A stretch of 32,157 bases of DNA from Porphyromonadaceae bacterium UBA7180 (GTDB taxonomy: Bacteria; Bacteroidota; Bacteroidia; Bacteroidales; Muribaculaceae), in the NCBI GenBank assembly GCA_002491165.1, contig DKVK01000018.1:20011-52167 (forward strand), written 5' to 3'. Below, piece by piece: positions 8,610-17,157 of this stretch (positions within the stretch are counted from its first letter, which is position 1; each line of letters starts with the position of its first letter). Made by a program: the position numbers and the translations under genes. The notes beneath the pieces were generated by a model. It was not told the origin of the DNA. It searched no databases and was given only the letters and a program-made list of their open reading frames with translations.

Positions 8610-11543
8610 ATGCCAACAAAAATCAGTAAAGTAGCAAGGGATCTGAACGTCGGTGTCTCGACGGCGGTAGAATTTCTGCGCAAGCACAACATCGAGGTTG
8701 ACAACAACCCGAATGTGCGTATCGACGACGCGGCGGTAGAGTTGCTGAAAAAGGAATACAGCAACGACAAGGACTCCAAGGACAAGTCCGACAAGATGTC
8801 GCAGGCCCGCAAGAGCGAGCGCAAGTCGGCGAAAGGCGAGCCGCGAAATGCCGAAATCAAGACAACAGTACCCAAGCAGGGCCTCAAGATATTGGGCAAG
8901 ATAGACCTCGACGGCGCTGGAAAGGGAGAGAAACCGGCCAAAGCCGAACCGGCACCGAAGGCCGCGCCCAAGGAGGAGAGGACCGGGCAGCCGGCTCCGA
9001 AACCCGCCGAACCGGCGCCCAAGCCCGCGGATGTGAAACCGGAACCGAAGACCGAGCCCAAGCCGGAACCCAAGGTCGAAGCCAAACCCGCCCCACAGCC
9101 TCAACCACAGCCCAAACCGGAACCGAAGGCCGAGGCGAATCCCGCTCCTAAACCGAAGCCGGAACCAGAACCGCAGCCCAAACCCGAAGCTAAACCGGAG
9201 CCCAAGCCGGAAGCGGCAGCTCCCGCAAAGCCGGCCGTAGAGGCCGCGGAGCCGGAGTCGAAGGTATTCCGCCTTAACCCCGTCACGCCCGCCCCGCAGC
9301 TCAAAGTGCTCGGCAAGGTGAACCTCGACGAGATAAACCAGGCCACGCGTCCCAAGAAGAAGGGCAGCGACCGCCGCCGTGACAAGCAGCGCAACGGCGC
9401 CGGCGGCGATGCCTCGCAGAACGCCGACCGCAAGAAGCGCAAGCGTATAGGCAAGGAGAAGGTGGACGTTGAAAAGGCCGGGCAGATAGCTGCCAAGGAG
9501 AGCGCCGGAGAGAAGAAAGACAACCGCCGCCCGGGCAAAGGCCAGGGCCAGCAGGGCGGTGACCGTCAGGGCCGAGGCGGCGACCGCGACCGCCAGCGCG
9601 GCAAGGACCGCAACAAGAACCGCCAGCAGCCCCGCGCCGAAGTCAGCGCCGAGGATGTGCAGAAGCAGATGAAGGAAACCCTGGCCCGCCTTACCAACAA
9701 GACCACCAAGAAGAGCGTCAAGTGGCGTAAGGAGAAACGCGAGGAGATGCACAACCGCGAACTCCAGGCACAGGCCCGCGAGGCCGAGGAAAGCAAGATA
9801 ATTAAAATCACCGAGTTCGTGACCGCCAACGACCTGGCCAACCTCATGGAGGTGCCCATAAACAAGGTCATAGGCACATGTATGAACCTCGGCGTGATGG
9901 TATCCATAAACCAGCGCCTCGACGCCGAGACCATCAACCTGGTGGCCGAAGAGTTCGGATTCTCCACGGAGTATGTCAGTGCCGAGGTATCCGAGGCCAT
10001 CACCGTGGAAGAGGATTCCGAAGAAGACCTGCAGCCGCGTCCCCCCATCGTCACCGTCATGGGCCACGTGGACCACGGCAAGACCTCGCTGCTCGACTAT
10101 ATACGCAAGGCCAACGTCATAGCCGGCGAGGCAGGCGGCATCACGCAACATATCGGCGCCTACAATGTGACGCTCAACAACGGGCGCCACATCACCTTCC
10201 TCGACACCCCGGGCCACGAGGCCTTCACCGCCATGCGTGCGCGCGGTGCCAAGGTGACCGACCTCGCCATCATCATAGTGGCGGCCGACGACAGCGTCAT
10301 GCCCCAGACCGTGGAGGCCATCAACCATGCCGCCGCCGCAGGCGTCCCCATCGTCTTCGCCATCAACAAGATAGACAAACCCACTGCCAACCCCGACAAG
10401 ATAAAGGAGGAACTCGCCGCCATGAACTATCTGGTGGAAGACTGGGGCGGCAAATACCAGAGCCAGGACATCTCGGCCAAGAAAGGCATCGGTGTCGAAG
10501 AACTCATGGAGAAGGTGCTTCTGGAAAGCGACCTTCTGGAACTGCGCGCCAACCCGGATTGCGCCGCCATAGGTTCGGTCATAGAGTCGAGCCTCGACAA
10601 GGGTCGGGGCTATGTGGCCACCGTGCTGGTGCAGAACGGCACCCTGCGCGTGGGCGACGTTATCCTGGCAGGAACGCACTACGGCAAAATCAAGGCCATG
10701 TTCAACGAGCGCAACCAGCGCATCAAGGAAGCCGGTCCGGCCACCCCGGTGCTCATCCTGGGCCTCAACGGCGCCCCGACGGCCGGCGATACCTTCAACG
10801 TAATGGCCACCGAACAGGAGGCCCGCGAGATAGCCAGCAAGCGCGAGCAACTGCAGCGCGAGCTCATCAACCGCACCAAGAAGCGCCCGGGACTCGAGGA
10901 CATCAGCCACCGCCTCGCCCTCAAGGACTTCCACGAACTCAACCTCGTGGTCAAGGGAGACGTGGACGGCTCGGTGGAGGCTCTTTCCGACTCGCTCATC
11001 AAGCTCTCCACCCCGGAAGTGCAGGTCAACGTGCTGCATAAGGGAGTGGGCGCCATCTCCGAGAGCGACGTCACGCTGGCGGCAGCCTCCGACGCCATCA
11101 TTATCGGCTTCCAGGTACGCCCCTCGGGTGCCGCACGCCGAGAGGCCGAGAAGGAAGGCGTGGACATCCGCCTCTATTCCGTAATCTACAAAGCCATCGA
11201 GGAGGTGCGCGACGCAATGGAGGGTATGCTTTCCCCGGAAATCAAGGAGGAAATCACCGGTACCGCCGAAGTGCTCCAGACCTACAAGATTTCCAAGGTG
11301 GGCACCATCGCCGGCGCCATGGTGCGCGAAGGGAAGCTCAAACGTACCAACAAGGTGCGCGTAATCCGCGACGGAATCGTTATCTACACCGGCGAACTCG
11401 GTTCCCTCAAACGCTTCAAGGATGACGTCAAGGAGGTAATCTCCGGCTACGAGTGCGGTCTCTCCGTGCAGGGCTACAACGACATCCGCGTGGGCGACCT
11501 CATAGAGGGATTCGAAGAGGTGGCCGTGAAGAAAACACTTTAA
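8610..11543 (+). CDS. infB: Translation initiation factor IF-2
   Basis: IF-2 is the GTPase that places initiator tRNA on the small ribosomal subunit and promotes subunit joining. The 977-aa product has an N-terminal IF2_N module (1-50, MPTKISKVARDLNVGVSTAV). A very long charged linker follows, with a Pro/Glu/Lys repeat tract (about 110-215) and Arg/Lys/Gly/Gln-rich stretches (about 245-340). A second IF2_N module lies at about 396-450. The G domain has GHVDHGKT (485-492), DTPGHE (about 532), NKID (about 586) and SAKKG (G5); domains II to IV complete the protein, which ends FEEVAVKKTL. All GTP-binding motifs are intact. It is the last gene of the rimP-nusA-infB operon and is followed at once by an intrinsic terminator. 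Confidence 0.97.
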   Translation: MPTKISKVARDLNVGVSTAVEFLRKHNIEVDNNPNVRIDDAAVELLKKEYSNDKDSKDKSDKMSQARKSERKSAKGEPRNAEIKTTVPKQGLKILGKIDLDGAGKGEKPAKAEPAPKAAPKEERTGQPAPKPAEPAPKPADVKPEPKTEPKPEPKVEAKPAPQPQPQPKPEPKAEANPAPKPKPEPEPQPKPEAKPEPKPEAAAPAKPAVEAAEPESKVFRLNPVTPAPQLKVLGKVNLDEINQATRPKKKGSDRRRDKQRNGAGGDASQNADRKKRKRIGKEKVDVEKAGQIAAKESAGEKKDNRRPGKGQGQQGGDRQGRGGDRDRQRGKDRNKNRQQPRAEVSAEDVQKQMKETLARLTNKTTKKSVKWRKEKREEMHNRELQAQAREAEESKIIKITEFVTANDLANLMEVPINKVIGTCMNLGVMVSINQRLDAETINLVAEEFGFSTEYVSAEVSEAITVEEDSEEDLQPRPPIVTVMGHVDHGKTSLLDYIRKANVIAGEAGGITQHIGAYNVTLNNGRHITFLDTPGHEAFTAMRARGAKVTDLAIIIVAADDSVMPQTVEAINHAAAAGVPIVFAINKIDKPTANPDKIKEELAAMNYLVEDWGGKYQSQDISAKKGIGVEELMEKVLLESDLLELRANPDCAAIGSVIESSLDKGRGYVATVLVQNGTLRVGDVILAGTHYGKIKAMFNERNQRIKEAGPATPVLILGLNGAPTAGDTFNVMATEQEAREIASKREQLQRELINRTKKRPGLEDISHRLALKDFHELNLVVKGDVDGSVEALSDSLIKLSTPEVQVNVLHKGVGAISESDVTLAAASDAIIIGFQVRPSGAARREAEKEGVDIRLYSVIYKAIEEVRDAMEGMLSPEIKEEITGTAEVLQTYKISKVGTIAGAMVREGKLKRTNKVRVIRDGIVIYTGELGSLKRFKDDVKEVISGYECGLSVQGYNDIRVGDLIEGFEEVAVKKTL

Positions 11544-11557
11544 TCACCATCATAAAG

Positions 11558-11597
11558 AAAGGGAGCGACGGGAGGAAACCCGCTTCGCTCTCTTTTT
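11558..11597 (+). terminator. Intrinsic terminator after infB
   Basis: Fifteen nt past the infB stop, GGGAGCGA-CGGG pairs with CCCG-(CT)-TCGCTCTC around a GAGGAAA-type loop, followed directly by TTTTT (11593-11597). It ends the rimP-nusA-infB transcript before folK. Confidence 0.85.
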
Positions 11598-11614
11598 CAT
11601 AAATACCTGATGAT

Positions 11615-12094
11615 ATGGCAATCTACATTATAAACATGGGCTCGAACCTCGGCGACCCGCGCCTCAACCTCAGCCGCGGGATGCGCGCCGTGGCGCAGGA
11701 GTTCGGCGACTTCGAGATTTCACACACCGTGCGCTCGCGCAGCTGGGGATACGAGTCGGAGCATCCGTTCCTCAACGTGGCGATGATGTTCCGGAGCGAC
11801 CTCGAGCCGCCCGAAGTGCTCCGCCGCCTGCAAGAGATAGAGCACCGGCTCTCGCCGGAGTCGCACCGGACCGCCGACGGCGGATATGCCGACCGTGTGC
11901 TTGACATTGACATTGTGGCCGTAGACGACCGCGTGATAGACACACCGGAACTGAAAGTGCCGCATCCGCACCTGGCGGAGCGCCGCTTCTTCCTCGAACC
12001 GATGGCCGAGATAGCCGACGGCTGGCGTCATCCCGTCACGGGACTCACGCCCTCCGGAATGCTCGCCAAACTTCCTGCCGACGATGGAGAGTGA
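11615..12094 (+). CDS. folK: 2-amino-4-hydroxy-6-hydroxymethyldihydropteridine diphosphokinase (HPPK)
   Basis: This cytosolic enzyme transfers pyrophosphate from ATP to 6-hydroxymethyl-7,8-dihydropterin in folate synthesis. The 159-aa protein carries the family pattern: NMGSNLGDPRLNL near the N terminus, FLNVAMMF in the middle, DRVLDIDIV (the metal-binding DIDI segment) and PHPHLAERRFFLEPMAEI near the C terminus. The length is normal for a single-domain FolK. It starts 18 nt after the infB terminator, and its last 11 nt overlap nudC, so the two are translated as a pair. Confidence 0.95.
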   Translation: MAIYIINMGSNLGDPRLNLSRGMRAVAQEFGDFEISHTVRSRSWGYESEHPFLNVAMMFRSDLEPPEVLRRLQEIEHRLSPESHRTADGGYADRVLDIDIVAVDDRVIDTPELKVPHPHLAERRFFLEPMAEIADGWRHPVTGLTPSGMLAKLPADDGE

Positions 12095-12836
12095 CGCTAA
12101 GAACTACTCCCGAGCCGCCGTGATAGGGGAGGGGAAGGTATGGCTGGCCGACGGCGACAAGTTGCCGCTGTATGACGGCCGCTGGCCGGCACTCTTCGAC
12201 CTCGGCGACGCCGTGTGTGCCTGCCGCCGCGAGGATTTGCCCGGCGATGCCGCTTTGACGTCTGTGGAATTGCGCGCCTCATACCGGCTTCTGGCCGAAG
12301 AGGAATATGAAAAGGCTGCGAAAGCCTCGGAATTGCTGTTCTGGGAACGCACCGTGCGCTATTGCCCGCGCTGCGGCACGGCACTTGAACGCGCCACCAA
12401 TATAAGCAAGAAATGCCCGCAATGCGGGGCAGAACATTTTCCCTCGCCTGCGACCGCCATCATAGTGCTGGTGACCGACGGCAACGGACGTGCACTGCTC
12501 GTTCACGCCCGCAGCTTCAAGCATCCCTTCTTCGGCCTCGTGGCCGGTTTCGTGGAGACGGGCGAATCGGCCGAAGAGTGCGTGCGTCGCGAGGTGATGG
12601 AGGAGACCTCGCTGCGCGTGCGCGACGTGCGCTATGTAGCCAGCCAGTCATGGCCCTTCCCGTTCCAGTTGATGCTCGGCTTCACGGCGACTGCCGAGAA
12701 TCCCGAAGAACTCCGATTCGCCGACGGCGAGCTGACCGACGGCGGCTTCTACACCCCCGACGCGCTTCCCCCGCTCGCCACGCCGCCGAGCCTCGCCCGC
12801 ATCCTGATAGACCGCTGGCTCGCAGCAAAACTCTGA
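12084..12836 (+). CDS. nudC: NAD(+) diphosphatase / RNA NAD-decapping Nudix hydrolase
   Basis: NudC hydrolyses NADH/NAD to NMN and AMP and can remove NAD caps from RNA 5' ends. The 250-aa protein has a degenerate N-terminal domain, then a zinc ribbon (Cys94, Cys97, Cys111, Cys114 as CPRCG...CPQCG). The Nudix box follows: Gly155, Glu161, Arg169-Glu170 and Glu173-Glu174 are all present. The usual Gly at the end of the box is Ser176. The NudC-specific downstream motif is SQSWPFPFQ (188-196), where most members have SQPWPFP. The catalytic glutamates are intact, so activity is expected. It overlaps folK by 11 nt; no metabolic link between the two is obvious. Confidence 0.93.
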   Translation: MESDAKNYSRAAVIGEGKVWLADGDKLPLYDGRWPALFDLGDAVCACRREDLPGDAALTSVELRASYRLLAEEEYEKAAKASELLFWERTVRYCPRCGTALERATNISKKCPQCGAEHFPSPATAIIVLVTDGNGRALLVHARSFKHPFFGLVAGFVETGESAEECVRREVMEETSLRVRDVRYVASQSWPFPFQLMLGFTATAENPEELRFADGELTDGGFYTPDALPPLATPPSLARILIDRWLAAKL

Positions 12837-12875
12837 AAACCCCGATTAGAAGCTCGAAAAACAGGCATAAATCAA

Positions 12876-12925
12876 ACCGTGTTACGATGGAGGAGTGTAT
12901 TGACAAGGTCCTCCCGTAACACGGT
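12876..12925 (+). terminator. Long stem-loop after nudC
   Basis: ACCGTGTTACG (12876-12886) pairs perfectly with CGTAACACGGT (12915-12925). The stem continues after a 2-nt bulge with GGAGGA (12889-12894) and TCCTCC (12909-12914): 17 bp in all, with a 14-nt loop. TATATTTT follows on the plus strand. It lies between the convergent nudC and HepT genes and probably terminates one or both, though the stem is unusually long. Confidence 0.55.
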
Positions 12926-12954
12926 ATATTTTCCAAGCACATTTTGAGGCTATG

Positions 12955-13293
12955 TCATTCGTTCAGTAGGAGCTCAACTTCTTTTTTCAAAATGGGCATG
13001 TGGTTTATTACAATTCCCCAAAGAATGTCCGGTTTCAGGGAATCGTATGCGTGGATTACAAAATTACGGGTGTCCACAATCTTTCTTGCTGAGGTAATGG
13101 AGATATGGGGATTTATTTTGAGAATCTGATTCATAGTTTCGCCCGTTATCTCAATGTTTCTTTCCAGGGCTCTTCTGAAGAGCAAATCATTGCAGAAAGT
13201 GGCGTATTCTTTTGGACGGCTTTCCATGAACGACTATATCTCCAAAATTGCAGTAAGAACGTCCGAAAGATATTTTCTCTGTTTCCTATCCAT
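12955..13293 (-). pseudogene. hepT: HepT-like HEPN (DUF86) toxin with a premature stop
   Basis: The full frame starts at ATG 13293, overlapping the antitoxin stop by 8 nt, and would give 112 aa, the normal HepT length. Codon 20 is TAG (13234-13236), in MDRKQRKYLSDVLTAILEI-stop-SFMESRP. After it the frame continues undamaged: DLLFRRALERNIEITGE, then RNFVIHAY (Arg76-His81-Tyr83), an intact RX4HXY motif of the HEPN RNase active site whose Tyr is the AMPylation target in MntA-HepT. In this family HepT is an RNase toxin neutralised by polyAMPylation. Reinitiation at ATG 13227 would give a 90-aa product lacking the first helix. It is either inactivated, or partially expressed, or a sequencing error. 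Confidence 0.75.
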
Positions 13294-13588
13294 ATATAAG
13301 GTATCTGGTTTCTTCAAGTTCTTCTTTGAAATAAGGATTTTTGACCGATGATTCGTCCACAAGGTCAATCTCCCTTCCGAACAGAGATTTCAGTGCATAG
13401 TAGAAGTCAAAATAGTTGTCGGCGTAATTGTTGTGGTTGATTTCTGCGTTGAAGTCCACTAATATATCTATATCACTCTGCTCATTGAAGCGGGGAGTGA
13501 GTATAGAACCGAAAGCATACAGTTTTCTGACTTTGTATTTTTTGCACAAGGAGAAGAGTTTTTGTATGTTATTGTTAATAAGGTGCAT
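13286..13588 (-). CDS. mntA: MntA-like minimal nucleotidyltransferase antitoxin
   Basis: This 100-aa protein has the nucleotidyltransferase signature GSX10DXD: Gly27-Ser28 (YAFGSIL) and Asp39-Ile-Asp41 (SDIDILVDF), with a third acid in REIDLVD (Asp75). In MntA-HepT systems this protein adds AMP groups to a tyrosine of the HepT toxin. The start at 13588 (MHLINNNIQKLFSLC) fits family N termini; an in-frame ATG at 13687 would add 33 residues unlike the family. Its stop overlaps the HepT start. The region is clearly more AT-rich than the housekeeping genes beside it, which points to acquisition. Confidence 0.85.
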   Translation of the reverse strand: MHLINNNIQKLFSLCKKYKVRKLYAFGSILTPRFNEQSDIDILVDFNAEINHNNYADNYFDFYYALKSLFGREIDLVDESSVKNPYFKEELEETRYLIYG

Positions 13589-13722
13589 ATCGCTTCGGTA
13601 TTGTGTAAAATTGAGGATGAAGTTACCACTGATATTTAGTAGGTGATCCGTTGACGGCAAGGGTAATACTTTATTTGTTATTTTCAAAATTTATGGTAAT
13701 AAATATACCGGACAGAAATAGA

Positions 13723-13757
13723 AGAGACGGCTCCGGGAATCCGGGGCCGTCTCTTTA
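13723..13757 (-). terminator. Terminator of the 13777-16872 gene
   Basis: AGAGACGGC (13723-13731) and GCCGTCTCT (13746-13754) form a 9-bp stem, extended by CCGG pairs, starting 20 nt after the stop codon of the minus-strand gene. The U-run on the minus strand is interrupted (TCTATTTCTG); on the plus strand the stem is followed by TTAA. It may act in both directions. Confidence 0.65.
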
Positions 13758-13776
13758 ACGGGTATGTGAAATGTGA

Positions 13777-16700
13777 TTATTTACGGATGATGACCTTCTG
13801 TGAGCGGCCGTCTTTTACGCGGATGTAAATGCCGCCCTGCGGGTTGAGGACGCGAATACCCTGGAGGTTGTAGTACGTGGCGTCGCCGTCGGCGGCTGCC
13901 TCAATCTCCGTGATGCCCGAAGGAGGATTAACCGGGAAGACCGTCTGTATGAACTTGAAGTTGCGTACATAGCATTCTCCCAGCTCGTTGGCGTAGAAGC
14001 CCACGCAGATGTTGCCGGCGGGAACGGAGAAGGCGGTGGCAGTATCACCTTCGCCCTCGGCTGTAGCGGCGGGTTCGTCGGCGTCAACGCCGCGGACAGT
14101 GAATGTGAACGGCTCTGCCTCGGTAAGTATCTGTGAACCGGTAAGTGTGCCGACTTCTGTGGTCATGGCGTCGTTGGTTGCGGCGTTACCGATGAAGGCC
14201 TTGAAGGAGGCGGGGTCGTAGTATTCGCTCATCAGGTAAGGTGTGATGGAGATTTCATACTCGGCACCCTTTTCTACCTGCATCAGCGGCGAGAAGAGCC
14301 ATGCGTTTGTGGGAGTGGACGTACCCCAGAAATAGGCATAACCGTATGAGTTGATGGACCATGTGCGTGTACCGGTGACGGCCACGGTTTCGAAGTCCTG
14401 GAAGTTTTCGGGTTCGTAGGGGGCTTTCACAGCGTCGCCGATCCAGGGAGATAGCACCTTGGGATGGTTGTAGGAGGCTGTGTTTTCGCCGGTATAGGCT
14501 TTCACTTCATAGTTGTGCTTGCCCGGGTGTTCGGCGCCTACGCCGGTGTCGGTGTAAGAGCTCATTTCGCCGGCCACGAGACCTTCGGTGACGGTTGCCA
14601 GCAGTTCGTCGTCGCGGAGTATTTCAACCTTGGTGATGGCGGGGACGACATCGGGGATATTGCAGGTAGCGGGGTTCTTCCATGTAACCGTGGCGCTGTA
14701 GATGTCTTCGGGGTCAACGGTGACGGTGAGGTCAGTGGCGACAGCCGGAGTGACGGGTTGTTCGCGTACCTCGAGATGTGTGATGAAGATGTTCGCGCAG
14801 TTGGCTATCTCACCTTCGGCGAGGATTCCGAGGCGGTATTTGCCTGCGGCATCGGCTTTCAGGTAGATTTCCTTGCTCGGCATGACGTAGCCGGTCATGG
14901 GAAGTGTCTGCGGGTTGACGAGGATGTGGTTTTCATCGCCGTCGGCCACGAGACCGAATTTGATCGGGAATGCTTCCTTGCCGCCCTTGAGGGATACGGT
15001 CACCTTGTAGTAAGCCTCGTCGAGGTCGAACGGCGGGGTCATCAGCAGGTCGTTAAGAGTACGGGTATTGCCGTCGCCGGTCGGGGTTTCGAGTTCGGCG
15101 CCGTCGTTGGAGAGGGTCCAGGTGCCTTCGTTCCCGCTCATGCCCACGGCGGTGAAGAGGGAGCGCTCGGTCTGTGTGCCGAAGTTGGTGGTGTAGGGGA
15201 GGGTCTGCGTGGGGTCGCCGATCCAGGGCGAGGTCACAGTCGCGGGAGTTCCGCTGGCTTCGTGACCGTCGAAGTAGGGGCGCACGGTATATGTGAATAC
15301 GCCGTTGCCCGCAGGGGTGTCGGTTGTGGAAACCTCGGCGCCGGCCGCGAGGCGTGCCTCGTCGGTTATGGTCTCGATGAGTTCTTCGCCGCGCAGGATT
15401 TCAATCTTCGAGAGGTTGCCGCTCAGTGCGGTGCCCATGTTGTTGGTGGCCGGGTTGGTCCAGGAGATTGTCACGGTACCGTCGGCGTCGGTTACCGTGA
15501 GGTCGGTAGGCTGCGAGCAGGTCTCGAAGGACTTCTCTATCTTCATCGACTTTATGCAGAGGTCGGAGGAACCGGTCTTTCCGGAAGCGTATAGGGCGGG
15601 GTAGTATTCGCCGGCTTCGGAAACGCGGAAGTAGAGTTCGCGGTCCACGTATGCGGTGGGCATTCTCTCGATGGTTCCTTTGAGGCCGGCCGACAGGTTC
15701 TCGATGGTTTTCTCTGAGCCGAGGTAGAAGTCGAGCACCACTTCGTTTACGTCATAGTTGCTGTACTTGCCGTTGAGCGAGAGTTTGTAGACACCTGCTT
15801 CGGGAAAGACGAGTTTGGGGAGCACGAGCCAGTTGTCGGCACGTTTGTTGCTGGCACATGACAATATGATTTCATTGCCGTTATAGCTGGAGGAGCTACG
15901 TTGCCAGCCGTATGAGCCGGTAAGGGTGCTTACATCGCCGATAAGTTCGGTATAGAAATCGTTGAAGTCGGTTTCCGTCATATTGGCTATCGCGGCATCC
16001 CAGGGGATATTCTGTGCCACGATGGGGCCTATCCAGGAGCTTGTCACTCCGGCGCGTGCGCTCTGTGCGTCATTGATTGTGACCTGCACTTCATAGAGGT
16101 GCTTGCCCGGGGTGAGGCCGGCTTCGGCGGTGTCGGTCCACGTGGTGGCGCCGCCGTCGAGAGTGGCTACAAGTACGTCATCACGGTAAATCTTTACATT
16201 GTTTACCGTGTAGCCTTCGGGAAGCGGTGCGCCATCATTATCGACGGTCGGGAGCGTCCACGACAAGGTAGCGCTCAGAGCGTTGTCGGCACCGGGTGTC
16301 ACCGTAATGTCGGTGGGAGCGCCGGGAGCGAATACATTTTCCGCTATCGAGAAGCCCGTCACGTACATATAATACATGTCTTTGTCTGAGTGGGCATAGA
16401 AAGCGAAGTGGTAGTCTCCTGAGGTTTCGGGAGTGAAGACCCCTGCCGAAAGGGTGGCAGTTTGGAATTTACCATTCTTGTCATCGATTACTCTGCCGGC
16501 TGCGAGTGCTTCAGTAGTGTTTGCATCGGCACAGTAAAGTGTACATTTCTCGTTAAATCCACCAGTCTTGAACCAATACTTGATTTTGTACTCTTTGCCG
16601 GCTTCGAGTGTGATGGCCGGGGAGATGTACCAGTCGTCGGCAGCTTGGGAGCTGTTCCAGGAATACTTGATGCCGGAGGAGAACCCGGTTCCGGAAAAGT

Positions 16701-16872
16701 CAGAGGCCGTGTCGTCGGCTTCCCATGTCTTGGCGTCGTCATTGGCGTTTACAACGGTCCAGTCGGCATCGTTAGCGAGAGCGCTGGTGTAGGGCACGCT
16801 CTTGCTTTGGGCCGTGGCCAATAGCGGAAGTCCGAGACATGACACAATCATGATTCGTTTCAATAGAGTCAT
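13777..16872 (-). CDS. Choice-of-anchor-J / fibronectin-like secreted protein with sorting tail
   Basis: This intact 1031-aa protein starts with a signal peptide (MTLLKRIMIVSCLGLPLLATAQ). Choice-of-anchor-J modules (about 23-172, 288-445, 553-700, 820-985) show the DDWYISPAI, DNWLVLPKL and NAWLFSPLM signatures. They alternate with fibronectin-type-III-like modules (about 182-287, 452-552, 710-815) that each end in a near-identical SPWIGD or SSWIGP boundary. The last ~40 residues (YYNLQGIRVLNPQGGIYI, ending SQKVIIRK) resemble the C-terminal sorting domain of Bacteroidetes type IX secretion substrates. It is probably exported and surface-attached, with a binding role. It shares its architecture with the broken gene at 154-4594 and is the undamaged member of the pair. 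Confidence 0.88.
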   Translation of the reverse strand: MTLLKRIMIVSCLGLPLLATAQSKSVPYTSALANDADWTVVNANDDAKTWEADDTASDFSGTGFSSGIKYSWNSSQAADDWYISPAITLEAGKEYKIKYWFKTGGFNEKCTLYCADANTTEALAAGRVIDDKNGKFQTATLSAGVFTPETSGDYHFAFYAHSDKDMYYMYVTGFSIAENVFAPGAPTDITVTPGADNALSATLSWTLPTVDNDGAPLPEGYTVNNVKIYRDDVLVATLDGGATTWTDTAEAGLTPGKHLYEVQVTINDAQSARAGVTSSWIGPIVAQNIPWDAAIANMTETDFNDFYTELIGDVSTLTGSYGWQRSSSSYNGNEIILSCASNKRADNWLVLPKLVFPEAGVYKLSLNGKYSNYDVNEVVLDFYLGSEKTIENLSAGLKGTIERMPTAYVDRELYFRVSEAGEYYPALYASGKTGSSDLCIKSMKIEKSFETCSQPTDLTVTDADGTVTISWTNPATNNMGTALSGNLSKIEILRGEELIETITDEARLAAGAEVSTTDTPAGNGVFTYTVRPYFDGHEASGTPATVTSPWIGDPTQTLPYTTNFGTQTERSLFTAVGMSGNEGTWTLSNDGAELETPTGDGNTRTLNDLLMTPPFDLDEAYYKVTVSLKGGKEAFPIKFGLVADGDENHILVNPQTLPMTGYVMPSKEIYLKADAAGKYRLGILAEGEIANCANIFITHLEVREQPVTPAVATDLTVTVDPEDIYSATVTWKNPATCNIPDVVPAITKVEILRDDELLATVTEGLVAGEMSSYTDTGVGAEHPGKHNYEVKAYTGENTASYNHPKVLSPWIGDAVKAPYEPENFQDFETVAVTGTRTWSINSYGYAYFWGTSTPTNAWLFSPLMQVEKGAEYEISITPYLMSEYYDPASFKAFIGNAATNDAMTTEVGTLTGSQILTEAEPFTFTVRGVDADEPAATAEGEGDTATAFSVPAGNICVGFYANELGECYVRNFKFIQTVFPVNPPSGITEIEAAADGDATYYNLQGIRVLNPQGGIYIRVKDGRSQKVIIRK

Positions 16873-16911
16873 AAAGGTCAGTATTAAAGTTTTAAAAAAT
16901 GATAATAATGT

Positions 16912-16919
16912 GCAAGGTA
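16912..16919 (-). promoter_or_regulatory. Probable -7 element of the 1031-aa secreted protein gene
   Basis: TACCTTGC on the minus strand is one base off the TAnnTTTG consensus and lies about 40 nt before the start codon. A near-match to the -33 element (TCTG) sits about 20 nt upstream. Confidence 0.4.
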
Positions 16920-16994
16920 AGCAAAATTTTTTCGTTCTGGCAGAAAAATGCGAAAAAAAGTTGGAGCCGGCCGAAACAGTTGAAGAATGCGGCT

Positions 16995-17105
16995 GTTAGG
17001 CCTAATAAGCTTAATAGACCCAATAAGCGGCGTGTGGCGACCCGGACTGATAGCCCAATAAGCGGTGCCGCTGCTTCGGGGTCATTAGGGACCTTATGGG
17101 CCTGG
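16995..17105. repeat. Cluster of degenerate ~9-nt repeats
   Basis: Units of the type GTTAGGCCT, AATAAGCTT, AATAGACCC and AATAAGCGG follow one another at 9-nt spacing from 16995 to 17030. CCCAATAAGCGG occurs exactly twice (17019-17030 and 17054-17065). Related inverted units (GTCATTAGGG, ACCTTATGGG) follow to about 17100. The cluster lies upstream of one minus-strand gene and downstream of another. Its function is unknown. Confidence 0.6.
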
Positions 17106-17157
17106 TGCCGCAACTTCCGGAGTCTATCCTTTTTATGTGTGTGTTTCGGGCCGGCGG

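Noticed and set aside
7222..8619. 465-aa open frame antisense to nusA
   Set aside because: It is a shadow of nusA: Leu/Val/His-rich with no domain pattern.
8565..11039. 824-aa open frame antisense to infB
   Set aside because: It mirrors the GC-rich, codon-biased infB gene and is made of low-complexity Gly/Leu/Arg/Phe runs. infB itself is certain.
16995..17105. CRISPR array
   Set aside because: Units are ~9 nt, degenerate and contiguous without spacers; no cas genes are present.
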